From: Diplosphaera chodatii | Taxonomy: Eukaryota; Chlorophyta; Trebouxiophyceae; Prasiolales; Stichococcaceae | Length of the DNA stretch: 64,000 bases | Reading direction: 5' to 3' | Assembly (NCBI GenBank): GCA_032358165.1 | Contig: JAALGY010000053.1 | Location: 2,790,001-2,854,000 of the forward strand | In this document: piece after piece, positions 1 through 12,900 of the stretch | How the letters are laid out: each line of letters opens with the position of its first letter | Numbering within the stretch: the first letter of the stretch is position 1 | Notes under the pieces: model-generated | What the model saw: only the letters and a program-made list of their open reading frames with translations | What the model was told of the DNA's origin: nothing | The model's database searches: none | Position numbers and translations under genes: made by a program

Positions 1-912
1 ACATGCAGTCTGCTGCTCTGGGCCGGGGAATGGTCACAACAGTGCTGCTGATCAGTTCTATCGGTCGCCACCTCCTGCACATTCGCTGGCAGTACAGCGC
101 TCACTCTGCTGGTGTTTGCTCTTAAAGAAAAATAGGTGTCGCATCAGCCTCACTGCAGACAGGCAAGGGATGCATGTGTCAGCTTGCTTCCGGAAACATC
201 TCAGGTGCTGCTGCCGAGGCTGGATGGGGGCTTCTCGGCGCCTGCAGCATTGCTCATCAGTGCGGTTGGTGCGCCAAACCCCGACCCGGCGGTGGCGCAG
301 CTGCGGGAGCAGTGCGATCTGGCGCCGGCGCCGCCAAAGCCGCCGGAAATCCTCAGCATGTGCTTTGCCGGTGCGGGCTTCGCAGGCATGCACAGCAGCT
401 GCCTCGTCGTGGACAGTGTGTCTGTTCAGGTCTTGCACATCAAACATGCACCGAGGCAGCTCACTGCCTGCCGTGAACTTGTGTCCGGTCGAAAAACCGT
501 TCCTGTATTGCTGGTGAAGTGAAGCGCATGCATCTGCAGACTGTGCTGAGCCGACGCTGCTGGTGCTGGGCCGCGTCAACGGCTCTCCGCTCCGCTTGTG
601 GCGCTGCTTGCTGGCAGGCTCCGCGCCAACATGCTCCCTGGTGATGCTTCTGAGTCAGCCCTCGCTGTGCAAGTGGTAGTTTGGTCTTGTAGGTTGCATT
701 TAACAACATCTGTCAACGATAGAACCTCTGCTGGTTTTCTGGTGTTCACGAGTGCCACTGTTCTCAACACCCTTTGTCAGGTACTCTGGTGTATCGTCAT
801 CCCACATCTGGTTGCCTGACAGGCCCGTTGATACCAGGTTGTCTGCCGCTTTCCAGATCCACAGTTGCCACTTCACTCGTCAAGTAATGTCAGGTCGTGC
901 ATTCATTGGCAG
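1..912 (+). other. Left edge: unresolved 5' region of the CPSF-A-like gene
   Basis: No exon here could be tied to a protein family. A GC-rich block at about 205-385 reads as open coding sequence on the plus strand and ends near a GTGCGG donor-like site. It may be an early exon of the CPSF-A-like gene or the tail of a gene lying to the left. The rest looks like intron or untranslated sequence. Confidence 0.35.
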
Positions 913-3900
913 ATTGTGGAGCTGGTGGTGGTGGGCAGCTGGCCCAGCGCCCGTATGCGGTGCGTGCCGCCGCACGTGCTCCCAGCGGCGCCCTTCGCCA
1001 TCGAAGCCGTCCCCGGCGTGCCCAACGGTGCGCCGGCAGCACCCTGCCGTATGCAACACATGCAATGGCATGGACTTCGGGTTCTGCAGAGCATGAAAGC
1101 AAGTAGCTTCCGGCATTTGCAGCTGCCATCAGTGCCGTTTCTTTGCCTCATGTACTGGAGGTGCTGTCGGTCGTGGCAGTGTGCTCAATGATCCTGTGCT
1201 TGAGCAGCAAAACCTTTAGGTCTGCTGCTGATCGGCAGGTCGTTTCCACTCTGCAAATAGCGACCTCAGAATGCCGTCGACTATAGCCATCTTGCGTTGC
1301 CAGCTGGAAACATCGCAGCTGCACCCTGCAGGAGTGCTGCTGCTGACGCCCTTCGAGGCGCGGGCCATCAGCTGGAGCATGCCGGAGGCTGACAAACCGG
1401 GCGGCGGCGCTAGCGGAGCTGCTGGCGGCGCCGTGCGGGCGCTGAGCCTGCGCCTGCTGGCCCGCTGGCGCCTGGACGCTGGAGATGCTGGTGTGCGCCT
1501 GTCCACGCCGCTGTATGACCTGATGTCCCGCAAAGCTGGAACAGCAGCTGCAGGGTGTGCTGACATGACGTGCAGCAGGGGCCGTGCAATTGCTCTGGAT
1601 GGTACAGTTGCTCATGTCATACGGTCAACTCGAGACCTCCGGTGGCGCAGGTGAGGTGGGTTTCGCGGAAGCCAGGCGAGCCGCGCGGCACCAGCCGCCC
1701 CGGGGCCTGTGCGCGGCCTGGGCCTGGGGCAGCCGCGGCCCCCCTGCAGCGCCGCGACGGCAGCAGGATGCCGGAAGCAGCGCCGTCAGCGGCGGCGGCG
1801 GCGTCTGGATGGCGGTGGATATTCCCACCGCAGACCTGGCTGCCGCAGGCATTCCCGCGGTGGCCGCGGCCGGCTCCGGAGGTGACGCGAGGCCCGGGAC
1901 GCAGCAGGAAGCAGGAGGCAGCGGGGCAGCAGGCGGACAGTCAGGCCGGCAGCAGGAAGCGGGACCGCCCGGCCGGCCGCCGCCGCTGCCGCAGCTGCTG
2001 GTGGCGGGGTCAGAGGGCTGGGTGCGCAGCTGCGGCCCCGGCGGCGCTCTGGACCTCGTCAGCCGCGTGGTGAGGCAGCACGCTGCTCGATGTGTCAGTC
2101 TAGGTCATACTCGCATGTCAAGGAGGTTTTTGCTGTGCCCATGTCACTCTGTCTTCACATTGCAGCCTCTGCAGGTCACACTTGGGCTTTGGTGCCCCAC
2201 AGTCTGCAACATTACAGGCCCTGCCTGGCCACAAATGGTACCCTGAAATGCCCAGCTGAGAGATAAAGATAAAGACTTGTTGGCATGCCGCCTGCTGTCC
2301 AGGAGGGCCGGCCGTGGTGGCTACTGGCGCTACAGGGTGGCGCGCTGCTTGTGTCGTCCCGTGACGGCGGCGCCGACCTGCTGACCCGGCGCCACTCCAC
2401 GTGCGCCCTGAACCCTAGACTTCCGCCCCTGGACGCTGTGCACTGCCACAAAAACGGTCCTGCTGCGCAGCCGTTTCACACCCCACCAGCGCATCCGCGA
2501 AAGCATCTCATATGCAGGGCAGCTGGTGGTAGCACATAGCCGTCAGCCTCAGAAGTCTGCGGAATGTACAACATATGTACAAACAGGGCAACGAAATGTG
2601 TTCATGCTGCACGCAGGGATGCCAGCACAAACAGGCAGCAGCTGCTGCAGGGCGGCGGCGGCGCGGCCGGCGGCATGCTGCTGGCGGACCTCGCGGGCCT
2701 CGGGCAGCCGCAGGTGTACGCGGTGTGCAAGGGGCGCGAACAGGGCTCCGGTGAGCGGAGCAATGCCAGTCCTTGACGTCCCTTAGCGTAGATGCTGTAC
2801 AGTGTGAATAGACATCCAAGAAGCCCAGCGCTCTGGAACACTGCTTTTGGGCTGATGGTCCACTCGGGGGCTAGAGAGCATGCGGCAGGAGTTCAGGGGT
2901 GCTGGTAATGACGCACCTCTTGTCTTCTGCCTGCCTCCCTAGCCGTCCCTGTGGTACCCTACCCGGCGGCATTGTCCGCTCCCTACACACTGCCACCCTC
3001 CGACGCATGTTGGCCAGCTTGTGCATTCGGCTACACAGACCCTACTCACGCTTGAGACGCCGCCTGCACCAACTTTGTTGCAGGGTGGCTCCGGGTCGCC
3101 TACCCGCGGCCGGCGCCGGAGCTCGTGTTCGAGAGCGGCCCCGACTACGGCGGCGTCACGGGGCTGTGGGCGCTGGCGGCGCGGCCGGGGGCGGGCGCCC
3201 ACGCCGCGGTGGTGCTGTCCTTTGTGTCCGGCAGCCGCGCGCTGTCCATCGCCGGTGGGTGCGCCTGCAGCGTGTGCGCTGACAGGCCTCATGTTGATGT
3301 GATTGATGCGCGATCTGCATGCAGTGGTATCCGTTTATGATCGCTGGACTACCTGACAGCAGGGGCCATTACACAATGCCGGCTCAACAAATCATACATG
3401 CAACAGCCCTCTCTGTGTGTTAGACATTTACTTCAAAACGGCTTTGCGTCAAGTTCAGGTAGCAAGGTATCAGTTGCCGTATTGTGCATGCGCCCGCCGC
3501 CATCCGCAGTGTAGCAAACACCGCTGCACCCACAGATGTGGGTGCTACGGGTTTCTGCTGCTCCTGCGGCTGGTGGCAAGACATGCCTACAGGTTATATC
3601 CTCATGCAATGCGCATCTGCAGCAGGTCCGTTTAGGACAAGGGGCTGTGGTCTGATGACTGAGCCGTGTCTGTCAGCTGCAGGCGCCGAGCTCACAGATG
3701 CGACCGAGACGGTGGCGCTCGCCTCGGACGAGTGCACCGTCGCCGCCGGCTGCGTCGGCGACCTGCTCGCTGCTCAGGTGCGGGCTGAGGCAGCAGAACA
3801 CGCATGGGGGCTGCTGGCCCTGCTCTGTGACATCGACAGCGTGCAGGACGCTCCAGGAGGTGGCCGCCCGGGTGCCACCCTGGACATGGAATTATGAAGC

Positions 3901-6900
3901 TCAGCATCTTGGCGCTGCACAGACGCTTCACGCCCTGCTTTTGCATGCCCTGCTTGAGGTCGATGCGTGCGTCAGGCCATGTGACAGCTGAGCAGCTTGA
4001 CAAGCAGTCTCCTCAGGCGCTGCTCATCGGGTGCTTGAAGGTCACACGGCCTACAGACCTGTGAGCCTTGCGCGTTTCGTCTTAGCAACAACCTTATCTG
4101 GTGTTTCTTGAACCGGATGGTCGTCACCACACTTCCTGTGGTGCAGGTGACCGCGACGCACATCCGGCTGTGCAGCCTGGCGGCCCTGGCCGGCGGCGGC
4201 GCCGCGCGCCCCGGCGGCCGCAGCGGCGGCAGCCTGGATTTCGACGCGGGGTGGGGCGCCGACGGCGCAGGCGACAGCCCGCGCCCGGGCATGGGCAAGC
4301 GCCACGCGAGCTGGGCGACCATGGAGGGCATCGCCGACACCTTCGCCTCGCGGCTGGTGCCCTTCAGGTGGGCCGCTCACTTGGGTCTCCTCCTCCATCA
4401 CCCTGGAAGTAAGTTCCCAGCAGCACTGCAGCATGCGCACCAGGTTGGCGCACTGCCGCTTGTGCGGAGACAGAAGCCGTTCCAGGGACAAGACGACTGG
4501 GAAACCGATAGGAGGGTGTCATCTCTGCCAAAGCACCGGTGCTTTCGCCTGTGTCATCTCTGCCAAAACACCGCTGCTTTCACCTGTGGAGCTGAAAGTT
4601 GCTTCAGAGCTTGATGTCGACCAGTATTGGGCAGAGGTGGGTTGCACAGAGTGACAGATGCAGGCATGCGAGCGCTGAGCTGCCAGGCAGGGCCATGCCC
4701 TGCTTCTGCCGAGTCCCGCTGCTGTGCCTTGCCCCTACGTCTGACGGCTTTGCACATGCGCCATGCCGCCTGCGCCGCCCGTTGCTTGCGATCGCATGGG
4801 TGTGGACGGAGCTGACCAGGTTCGCACTCTTCGCGGCAGTGACGAGAGCAGCAGCGCGTCGCCGCAGCCGTCGCCCAGCTGGCGGCGGGACGCCGCGTCA
4901 CCATCCCTGATGGGCGCGATGTCTGGCGGGACTCCGGGCGGCGGGGACTACAGCAGCGGCGGCAGCGGCGGCGGCCACGGCATCGCCGCCGAGCTGTTTG
5001 CCGGCGCCCCTGGCGACTACAGCAGCAGGTCAGTCCCTTGCACCCACGTGTGCCTGTTAAACAACCCAGTGCGTTCGCTGCCTGTCCGGACGTGCCAGCG
5101 GTGTAGCTTCTGGCTATGCCAGAGAGCTACCCAGGAAAGCTATGTTGCCAGAAAGCTGCCCCGCTCTGCTCATGTGGCACATCCATCATTTGCGGCAGCG
5201 TGAAGAACTGCATGCAAGTGCGCAAGTAACACACCTGCGGCATCTCCTGCAGGGGTCTGGAGGATGTCTGGCACCCGCCGGGCGCCGCCGCCATCAGCGT
5301 GGCGGCCGTGGTCCCGGGCTTCGTGTTCTTCTCCTGCGCCGGCGGCAAGGTACGCTGGACCCTGATCTGCACTGGGACGGTACAGGCAGTTGTGTGGATG
5401 ACGAGCTACCGTGCATTGCCTGCTGCATGTCATAGGCAGCATGGCGTGCGCGTCAGGCCCTCACTCGTTGCCAGAAACAAGCGTGCCGTTCGTTTGGCAG
5501 GTGGTGCATGCGGTCGCGGCGCGGCGGCGGGCCGGCAACAGCGACGGCGGCAGCGGCAGCGGGAAGCGGAAGCGGTCGGCGGAGGGCGGCTGGCGGCTGG
5601 CGGCCGTCGCCGCCGCATCCGTGGCGTCCGAGCTGTCTTGCATCCACGCCACGCCAGCACCGGGTGTGTAGGGTTTAGGGTGTCCTGCAGAATTAAATAT
5701 GGCGCCTGCGCCTCCTGCTAGTTTGCTGCCCAGCAGCGGGCGCAGGAGCATGATACAGCTCAAGCTGTACGACTAGCAGGCTTGTACAGGGTATCGTACA
5801 GTTTGATGGTCCAAGAGGCTGTACACGCTGGCGGAGAGGCTGCATGTGGCCAGCACCGCAGGTGTGGCTGGCGGGCTGCTGGTGGCGGTCGGCACGCACG
5901 AGCCCGCGGTGGAGCTGCTGCTGCTGCGGCCGGGGGCGGCGGCGGCGGCGGCGGCGCCGACGCTGGCGGCGATCAGCCGCCTGGACCTGCTGCCGCCGCA
6001 GCGCCCGCCTGTGAGGTGCACGTTTACCTGCTATGTTGCTTGCCCTGAGCCTCCTCAAGCGCGGTGCCTTTCAAAGCGCTTGTCAGCCACAGCAGCCTGC
6101 TGGATCTGTAGGATGAACGTGGCCTCTGGCCAGCGGCAGGTAGCCCCAGTGTGTGGCAAGGATGTGTGCAACACTACCAAGGTGACTGACAACGTGCTTC
6201 TGCGGTCAGCAGCGGCGTCAGCCGGCGCCGGCGGGAGCTGCTGGCGGCGGCGCTGGGCGCAGAATCCGAGGAGGGCGGAAGCGGCGACGCGCCGCCGAAC
6301 TGCGGCCTCCCCGAGTCCGTGCTGCTGCTGCCGCCGCCCGCCCCCGGCCGCCCCGCAGAGGTAGAATTGAAGCTTCGTACTCACAGCTGATGGGTACTGC
6401 GAGAACAGCAGCTAGCGCTGCCGGAGACTACTCTGCAAGGCGCCAGTCGACCAGGCAAGAGCGCAGGCCGCAGCCAGCATCAATAGTTGGCTGATGCTGA
6501 GCTTGAGGCTGGATTTTGGTGTGTGCTCCTGTCACCATTCCATAGAGTACCGTGTCGATGAGTGTGAAGCAGATGGCTGGCAGCTAATACGGGGCTGGAA
6601 GCGCAACAAATGTGTGATGACACCTGCCGAGCGTTGAGGTCGGCGGCGTCAGGCGCAGCTCCCGGGTAGTGAGGCACAACACTGCGGCCACGGCCATGCA
6701 GCTATAGCAGGAAGAAAGTGATCGGGACTCCCGCTGCCTAACCCCTAAACCCTAAGAATATGCCTCTCACCAAGTCATGGCCGTGGCCGTACTGTTTTAT
6801 TACACCGCTCCCCGCCACTGCAGGTGCTGGTGGGGCTGCGCAGCGGCGCGCTGCTGCGCGCGGCGCTGCAGCCGGCGCACGGTGCAGGGCAGCTGTGCGG

Positions 6901-9900
6901 GCTCAGCGGCGGCGCAGCGGCGGCGGCGGCCGGAGGCGGCGACGCCGACATGGCGGATGCAGACGCGGACGCGCAGCAGCCGCCACCGCAGCCGGGCACC
7001 GCTGCGGGCCGCCTCCAGCTGAAACAGGTCTGGCTACCTTAGTTGTGCAGAAAGGGTACTATGTATGTATACATATATCCATGTGCGTCATCATTGTATG
7101 GCAGACGGTGCGTGAGCTGGCTGCAGCAACCTGTGCGGGTCGCATGCAGGTCGGCCACGCGCAGCGGCTGGGCTCGCTGCCGGTGGGCCTGGTGCCGCTT
7201 CCAGCTTCCCAGCACAAGCTTCCAGCTTCCAGCAGCGGCCAACCTCCGCCTCTCGCGCTGGCGCTCGCCGAGCGCCTCTGCCTGGTGCGCCGGCAGCCCG
7301 GCGCCGCCTCTGGCGCCGACGGCCGCCAGCAGAACGCAGCTGGCAGCGGCGTGGATGAGCGCGGCGCCGATAACGCGACCGCGTCAGCCGGCGACAACAG
7401 CAATGGCGGCGACAGCGGCGGGAGCGGCGGCGGCGGCGGCGGCGGAATACCAGCGCAGGGCCTGCCGGCGGCGGAGGCGGTGTGCGCGCCGCGGCTGGCG
7501 CGGGCGGTGGCGCTGACGCTGCCGGGGGAGGAGCCCAGGTGATGTTTGGACTGTTGATCTGCTGGAAGGGCCTACTCCTAATCACACCAGACATGAGGCC
7601 ACTACAACCGCAGCCATGTCAGGAGCTCCGTGCTGGGTGTGCTCCAGACTCATTGTGCGACTGCCACCCTCCACTATGCTTGGCCAGTGTTTTCGCTCAG
7701 CAGGGCGAAACGGTCATTACTTGCTGCTGAGGCCCTGCGTTGATGATGGGTGCTGGCGTGCCTCCGTTGGACACCTGCACGCCTCCCCCATGCCACCCAG
7801 GGTTTGCTGCGGCTGGTATGATGCCATGTCGGCCTTTTGAGTGCGCTCCTGGCTGAGTCGTGTCTGCATGGTGACGCGTTTGGGAAACGAGGGCTGTTGA
7901 CATGCCCTGGCGAGCAATGCTGAACCTGTCTTATGGTGACGTTGTTGACTGCTGATGTTGCTGTTGTGTCGCAAAATGAGTAGATGTGCGTCGCTCGTGC
8001 AGTGTTCATGAGAAACCGATCACATCGCAACATACGCAGTTGGCTGCTGTGATGTCGCTCAGTGGTGTGAAACAGGTCAGCCGGCTGCCAACACGGCCGG
8101 CCCTGATCTGACAGAGGCCCGCCATCGCGTGACGCGTGCTGCCACTTGCAGGACGCTGGTGCTGGGGGCGGGCGGCGACGGGCGGCTGCGGCTGCTGGAT
8201 GTGGCGGGCGCGGTGCAGACACGGCTGCTGCCCCTCATGCAGCGGCCCGGCGGTGGCGGCGCGCAGCAGCGCAAGCCGGGCGGCGCGCAGGGGCATATGC
8301 ACTCTGACGAGGTGCGACCCGGGCTTCAATTACAAAAATTACGAACTAAACTGAATAACATAGTATACTTCAAATTACTAGCATGATGGTATAGTCCAGT
8401 CCGGCGCCAAATCATGAACCGCACACTGCGCGTGGCGGTGCAGTCAGACTGCTGATGCTTTGTACGGTGCAGCCTGTGGGGCCTCGGGCGCTCGCGACGC
8501 ATGGTTGCGGTAGCAAGGGCGCTCATGGCACGGGCGCTTTGTGCTGCAGGGTGGCCGCCGGCGCGGCCCTGCCAAGGCGGCGCCCGGCCCCGAGGCGGAG
8601 GCCGGGCAGCTGGCGCCGCTGCGGCCGCCCGCATCGCCGACCCTGCTGGCGGCGCAGCCGCTGCTGGGCCTGCTGCTCGTCGCCTGCGTGCCCGAGAGCG
8701 GCGGCGGCGCGCCATCCGTCGTCGCCGTGCGGCCCACGACAGGTGCCGAGGTTCCTGGTGGCAGCAGACGGCTGCTTTGTTACATGCTTGTAACTTTCTC
8801 ATCTGCTGTCCACGTTGTTGAAGCATCCCTCAGCCGCCAAACGGTGGGGTGCTTTACCATGCCTGGCCGCTGTGGATCAGGCTGGGCGGCGCCTTGAGAG
8901 CAGCATTTGCTGCAGACGTGAGCGCAAGGCCCAACTCCTGGGTTGTGGCCCCCTCACTGACGCTGTGCCGTGCGCCAGGCGAGGTGCTGGCGCGGTGCGA
9001 CCTGGGGAGCGATGAGGAGGTGACCGCGCTGGCGGCGTGGCCGACGCCGGGGCTGCCCTTCCCGCTGCCGGGCGTGCCCCGCATGCCTCCCGCGCACCGA
9101 GGCACGCGCCGCTGGCCGAATCGAACCTGGAAAGCAAGACTTGTTTGTGCAGTTTGTTTCATCTGGCAACAAGACTGGTTTTGCATCATGTATGAATCAC
9201 CCTGCAAGCCCGGCTGGCGGCTGGCGGGCGCGCGGCAGCGTGCATGATGTAATGGAAACAGCGGCAACTGACGGTCGGTTGCACGTGCGAGTACCAGGCT
9301 TGGACCCCATGGCGGCCCTGACCCCGGCGCAGTGGCAGGCGGCCGTGGCCGGCGGCCCGGCGCGGCCCGCCGCGGGGCGCAGCGGCGGCGGCCCCCCGGC
9401 GGCGCACCCCGCATGCGGCCCCGGGCAGGCGGCGGCGGCGGGCGGCGGCTCCGCCGCCGCCGCCGCGGCGGCCGCGCAGGCGCTGCTGGGCGGGCCGGCG
9501 CCGCTGCCGCCCCGGCAGCCGGCGGCGGCGGGAGGCAGCGGCGCCGCGGCGGGGCGGCCCGTTGCCGAGGTCGCGTTCGCTGCGGTCGGGACGTCCTGCA
9601 CGGCGCCGCCGCCGCTGCCGTGGCACGCGCAGGCCTCGCGCCGCGGGCGGCTGCTGCTGCTGCGCCTGCAGCCGCCCGCTGACCTTTCGTCCTCCCAAGG
9701 TAATTGCCCACTCTCTCAGGTGAGTTCTGTGGCTGGCAGGAGTGCAGGGTGTGCACATAAGCCTGTGGTGTGCCGGCAGCGGTCGCCTGCATGCATGCTA
9801 CGGTCAATGCTGCTGAACTTGTGGAAGGCTGTGCTGGCCAACAGTCGGCCGAGCTTGCATCCGGCCCTTGAATGCTCCGTCGCCGGCTGAGCGAGGGTGC

Positions 9901-12900
9901 ACTGACTCCACTCTGAAACTGCGGCTCAGACTGTGCGGCTGCCCTGGTTCGCTGCAGGGTGGCGGCTGCTGGTGGAGGAGGTGCTGCAGCTGGGCGAGCC
10001 GGTCGCGCGGCTGGCGCCCGCCGCCGTCCCGGGCATGCTGCTGGCCGCCGTCGGCAGCGGCCTCGCCGCCTACCGCCTGGTGCGCCCCGCATACTGTTGA
10101 TAACCCTCAGCTGGGCTCTTGATGGTCGAGTGTTGGTGTCATGTGACAACGCATAATTGGAAGCCAATGTGAGACAGCGGGTAGTGGGCAGCCAGGCAGC
10201 CAGGCAGGATGCAATGCCCCTGAACAGCGCGGCCCTGCGGCCCTGCTGTTCAAGGCTTGATGCAGCTGCCTGGCTTCCAGCTGCTTGCACCAACAGCCTC
10301 GCCCACCCCAAGAGATTGTGGCAGGTTGACAATGGTGCTGGCAGCGGCTGGGCTGACCACGGAAGAACTCCTCTGAGGCTTTGCCCCTGTACACCGCCTG
10401 TCTGCTGCCGCAAGGTTGGTACTGCTTGCAGCTTGAGGGGCTGCAAGCCCTGTCTGCATTCAGCGCATTCGATGACCCACGAGACGCAGCACCACCAGGT
10501 GCCGATCTCTGCAGGTGTGCTGACGCAGAGTGCCACTGAGTGCCTCCTGGTCGTGCAGGTGCGGCGGCGGGTGCGGGCGGACCGGCACGCGGGCGGCAGC
10601 GTGGATGCGGCGGCGCACCGTGGCAGCGCCGCCGCCGGCCGCAGCGACGACGACGACGTGTCCAGCCGCCGCACGGGTAATGGTTTCTGCGCAGCTCTGG
10701 TTTACCTCCGTGGTGTCGGGTCAATCCGAAACTTCTACTGCCATTCTGGGTTGGACAGTGCCACAGAAGATGATGGTGTGCAGTGCATTCGTCGATTTGG
10801 GTCACTGTCATTCAAGGCGCCGAAAGTCTCCATCACCAGCATCACGAGCGTGATGCAGTCTCTGGTGTTCATACCGGCGTTGTGCTGCAGGTCCCCGCCA
10901 GCGGCACAGCGCGGACGCCGACACAGCCAGCCGGCGGCGGTGGCGGCAGCACGCGCCCCCGCTGCCTGCGCAGCACCCGCCGCCGCCCCAGCACCCGGCG
11001 CAGCAGCAGCAGCAGGGCCAGCAGCAGCAGCGCCAGCGGCGGCGGCCGCTGCCGGAGCACCTCGCGGCAGCGGCGATCGCCGCCGCCATCCCAGCAGGTC
11101 TGGGCACAGCTGATCCTCCCCAAACCATTCGTCGCCAACTCTGACTACCGTGATCGAGCTGCATAGACACATAGTCTGGCCACACCTTATTGCCCTGGCC
11201 ACACCTTATTGCCCCGCAATGGAGGTCGCTGACGCGCAGCTGGCACAGCATGCAGCGGCAGCCACGGGACCACGCTGCCAGCAAGACGGGCTCACACGAC
11301 ACGTAGGCAGGGAAAAGGAGTCTTGTTATCAATAATGTAATAAATTCTGTCTGGGTCTGCAAACGCAGGGGAGCGGGAGGCGGGGTGGGCGTTCGAGGCG
11401 CGGCGGCGGGCGGTGCGCAGGCTGCCGGGCGGCTCCGGGTCGTTCGACGGCATCTCGGAGGACGCCGGCGGCGGCGGCGGGTCCACCACCACCGAGGAGG
11501 TGCGGCATTTGGATTTCGATTTGACTGCATGTGTCTGCTGTAGATGCGGTTCTCAGGCTGCAGCTCCTTTTGAGGGTGTCTTGGAGGACAGTCGGAGGAA
11601 TGTCGACCACCACTGAAGAGGTCGCAGCAAGGGAGCCCTGAAAAGTGAACCCTGAAGTTTTCCAGCCGCGGTGCCCTCTGCATGCTGCAGGCATTTGAGC
11701 AGGGTGCTGCTTGCACACCCCTGCTCAGCAAACCTTGCATGTGCAGTGGGTACGTGACACGAGCTGTCAGGAACGGTGGCGGCTGCTGCCGACAGATCGC
11801 TGCTGCTGGGGCTGTCTGCCATGCAGCACAGTGCGACCAGAGTTGGCCGGCTCCCAGCATGCAATGTGGACAGGCGTTGCACCGCCCTCAGCGGCCAGAG
11901 ACCCGAGCGCAGGCGGCGCCGGAGCAGTGGCTGATGCACTGGGGCCTGGCGCGGCACTGCTGGCGGCGGCTGCCGGCGCCCGCGGCGGCGCTGCACGTGG
12001 ACCCCGCCACCGGCGCCGTGGTCGTGGCGGACGGCCGTGACTCGGCGCGCGTCCTGGAGTTCGACCCCCTCGGGGTCCCGCCCTTCACGGTGGGTGGGCT
12101 GAACGCTGAGCCACCGGAATCGGAGCTACGACAGCAGCTGGCAGCCACGGCCTCGCATGTGAGGTGTTGTGGTGGCAGCGAGCGGAGTGCAGGCCCTGAT
12201 AGATGACCGCCAACAAAGCAGCTGTCGTTGTGGACGGTTATGTAGTGCGGCATGCTTTTGCTAACCTTGCATTACAGCAGTGCTGGCTCATGTGGCTCAC
12301 CCCGTATAGCGGCGTCGTTGCGACTGCTCATGACGCCCTGCATGTGCAGGTGCTGCGGGCAGATGGGGCAGCCCGCGCTGTTGTCGCGGCGGCGGCGCTG
12401 CCGCCGCCGCCGCCGCCCGCAGCCGAGGGCGCCGATGGGCAGCCGCCGCCCGTCTGCGTCGACTGCGGGTGACGCGCTCAGTCAGCTGTTGTGCTGAACC
12501 TGAGCTGCACGCATCACGGCAGCCGGACGCTGCTGCTACTCTTCCCTTGTGAAACTGAGTGCCAGCGGGGGGGTGACTCATGCTGAATGATGCCTGCTCT
12601 GGCGGCTGAGGCTGCGCCTGCCGACGTCGTGCAGGTGCCGGGTCGCCCCTCCCGACGCCGTGTGCGTGGCGGCGGCCGACGCCGCCGGCGGCCTGGCGGT
12701 GCTGGCGCCGGACGCGACGCACCGCGGCCCGGAAGCCAACCTGCGGGCCGTCGCGATGTTCAACCTGGGCTGCGCGGCGGCCGCCGTCGTGCCGGGCGAG
12801 CAGAGAGTCCTACTTGTGCATTGGCCGAATCGTCAAGGGCCATGGCATAATCGCGCAGCTGAGCGCTTGTGGTGACACATGCACGCACGGATTGCCAGTG

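Noticed and set aside
6760..7542. 260-codon plus-strand open frame as a separate gene
   Set aside because: Parts overlap genuine CPSF-A-like exons, and the open frame as a whole crosses splice sites.
9105..9140. GGTTCGATTC-like B box on the minus strand
   Set aside because: The T stem does not pair and no acceptor stem is present. It overlaps probable exon sequence of the CPSF-A-like gene.
8854..10674. 606-codon open frame on the minus strand
   Set aside because: It is antisense to recognised exons of the CPSF-A-like gene, rich in Arg/Pro/Ala from reading GC-rich sequence in the wrong frame, and has no domain.
10808..11860. 350-codon minus-strand open frame
   Set aside because: It overlaps exons and introns of the CPSF-A-like gene. 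Its Ala/Cys/Arg-rich content reflects GCN repeats on the other strand.
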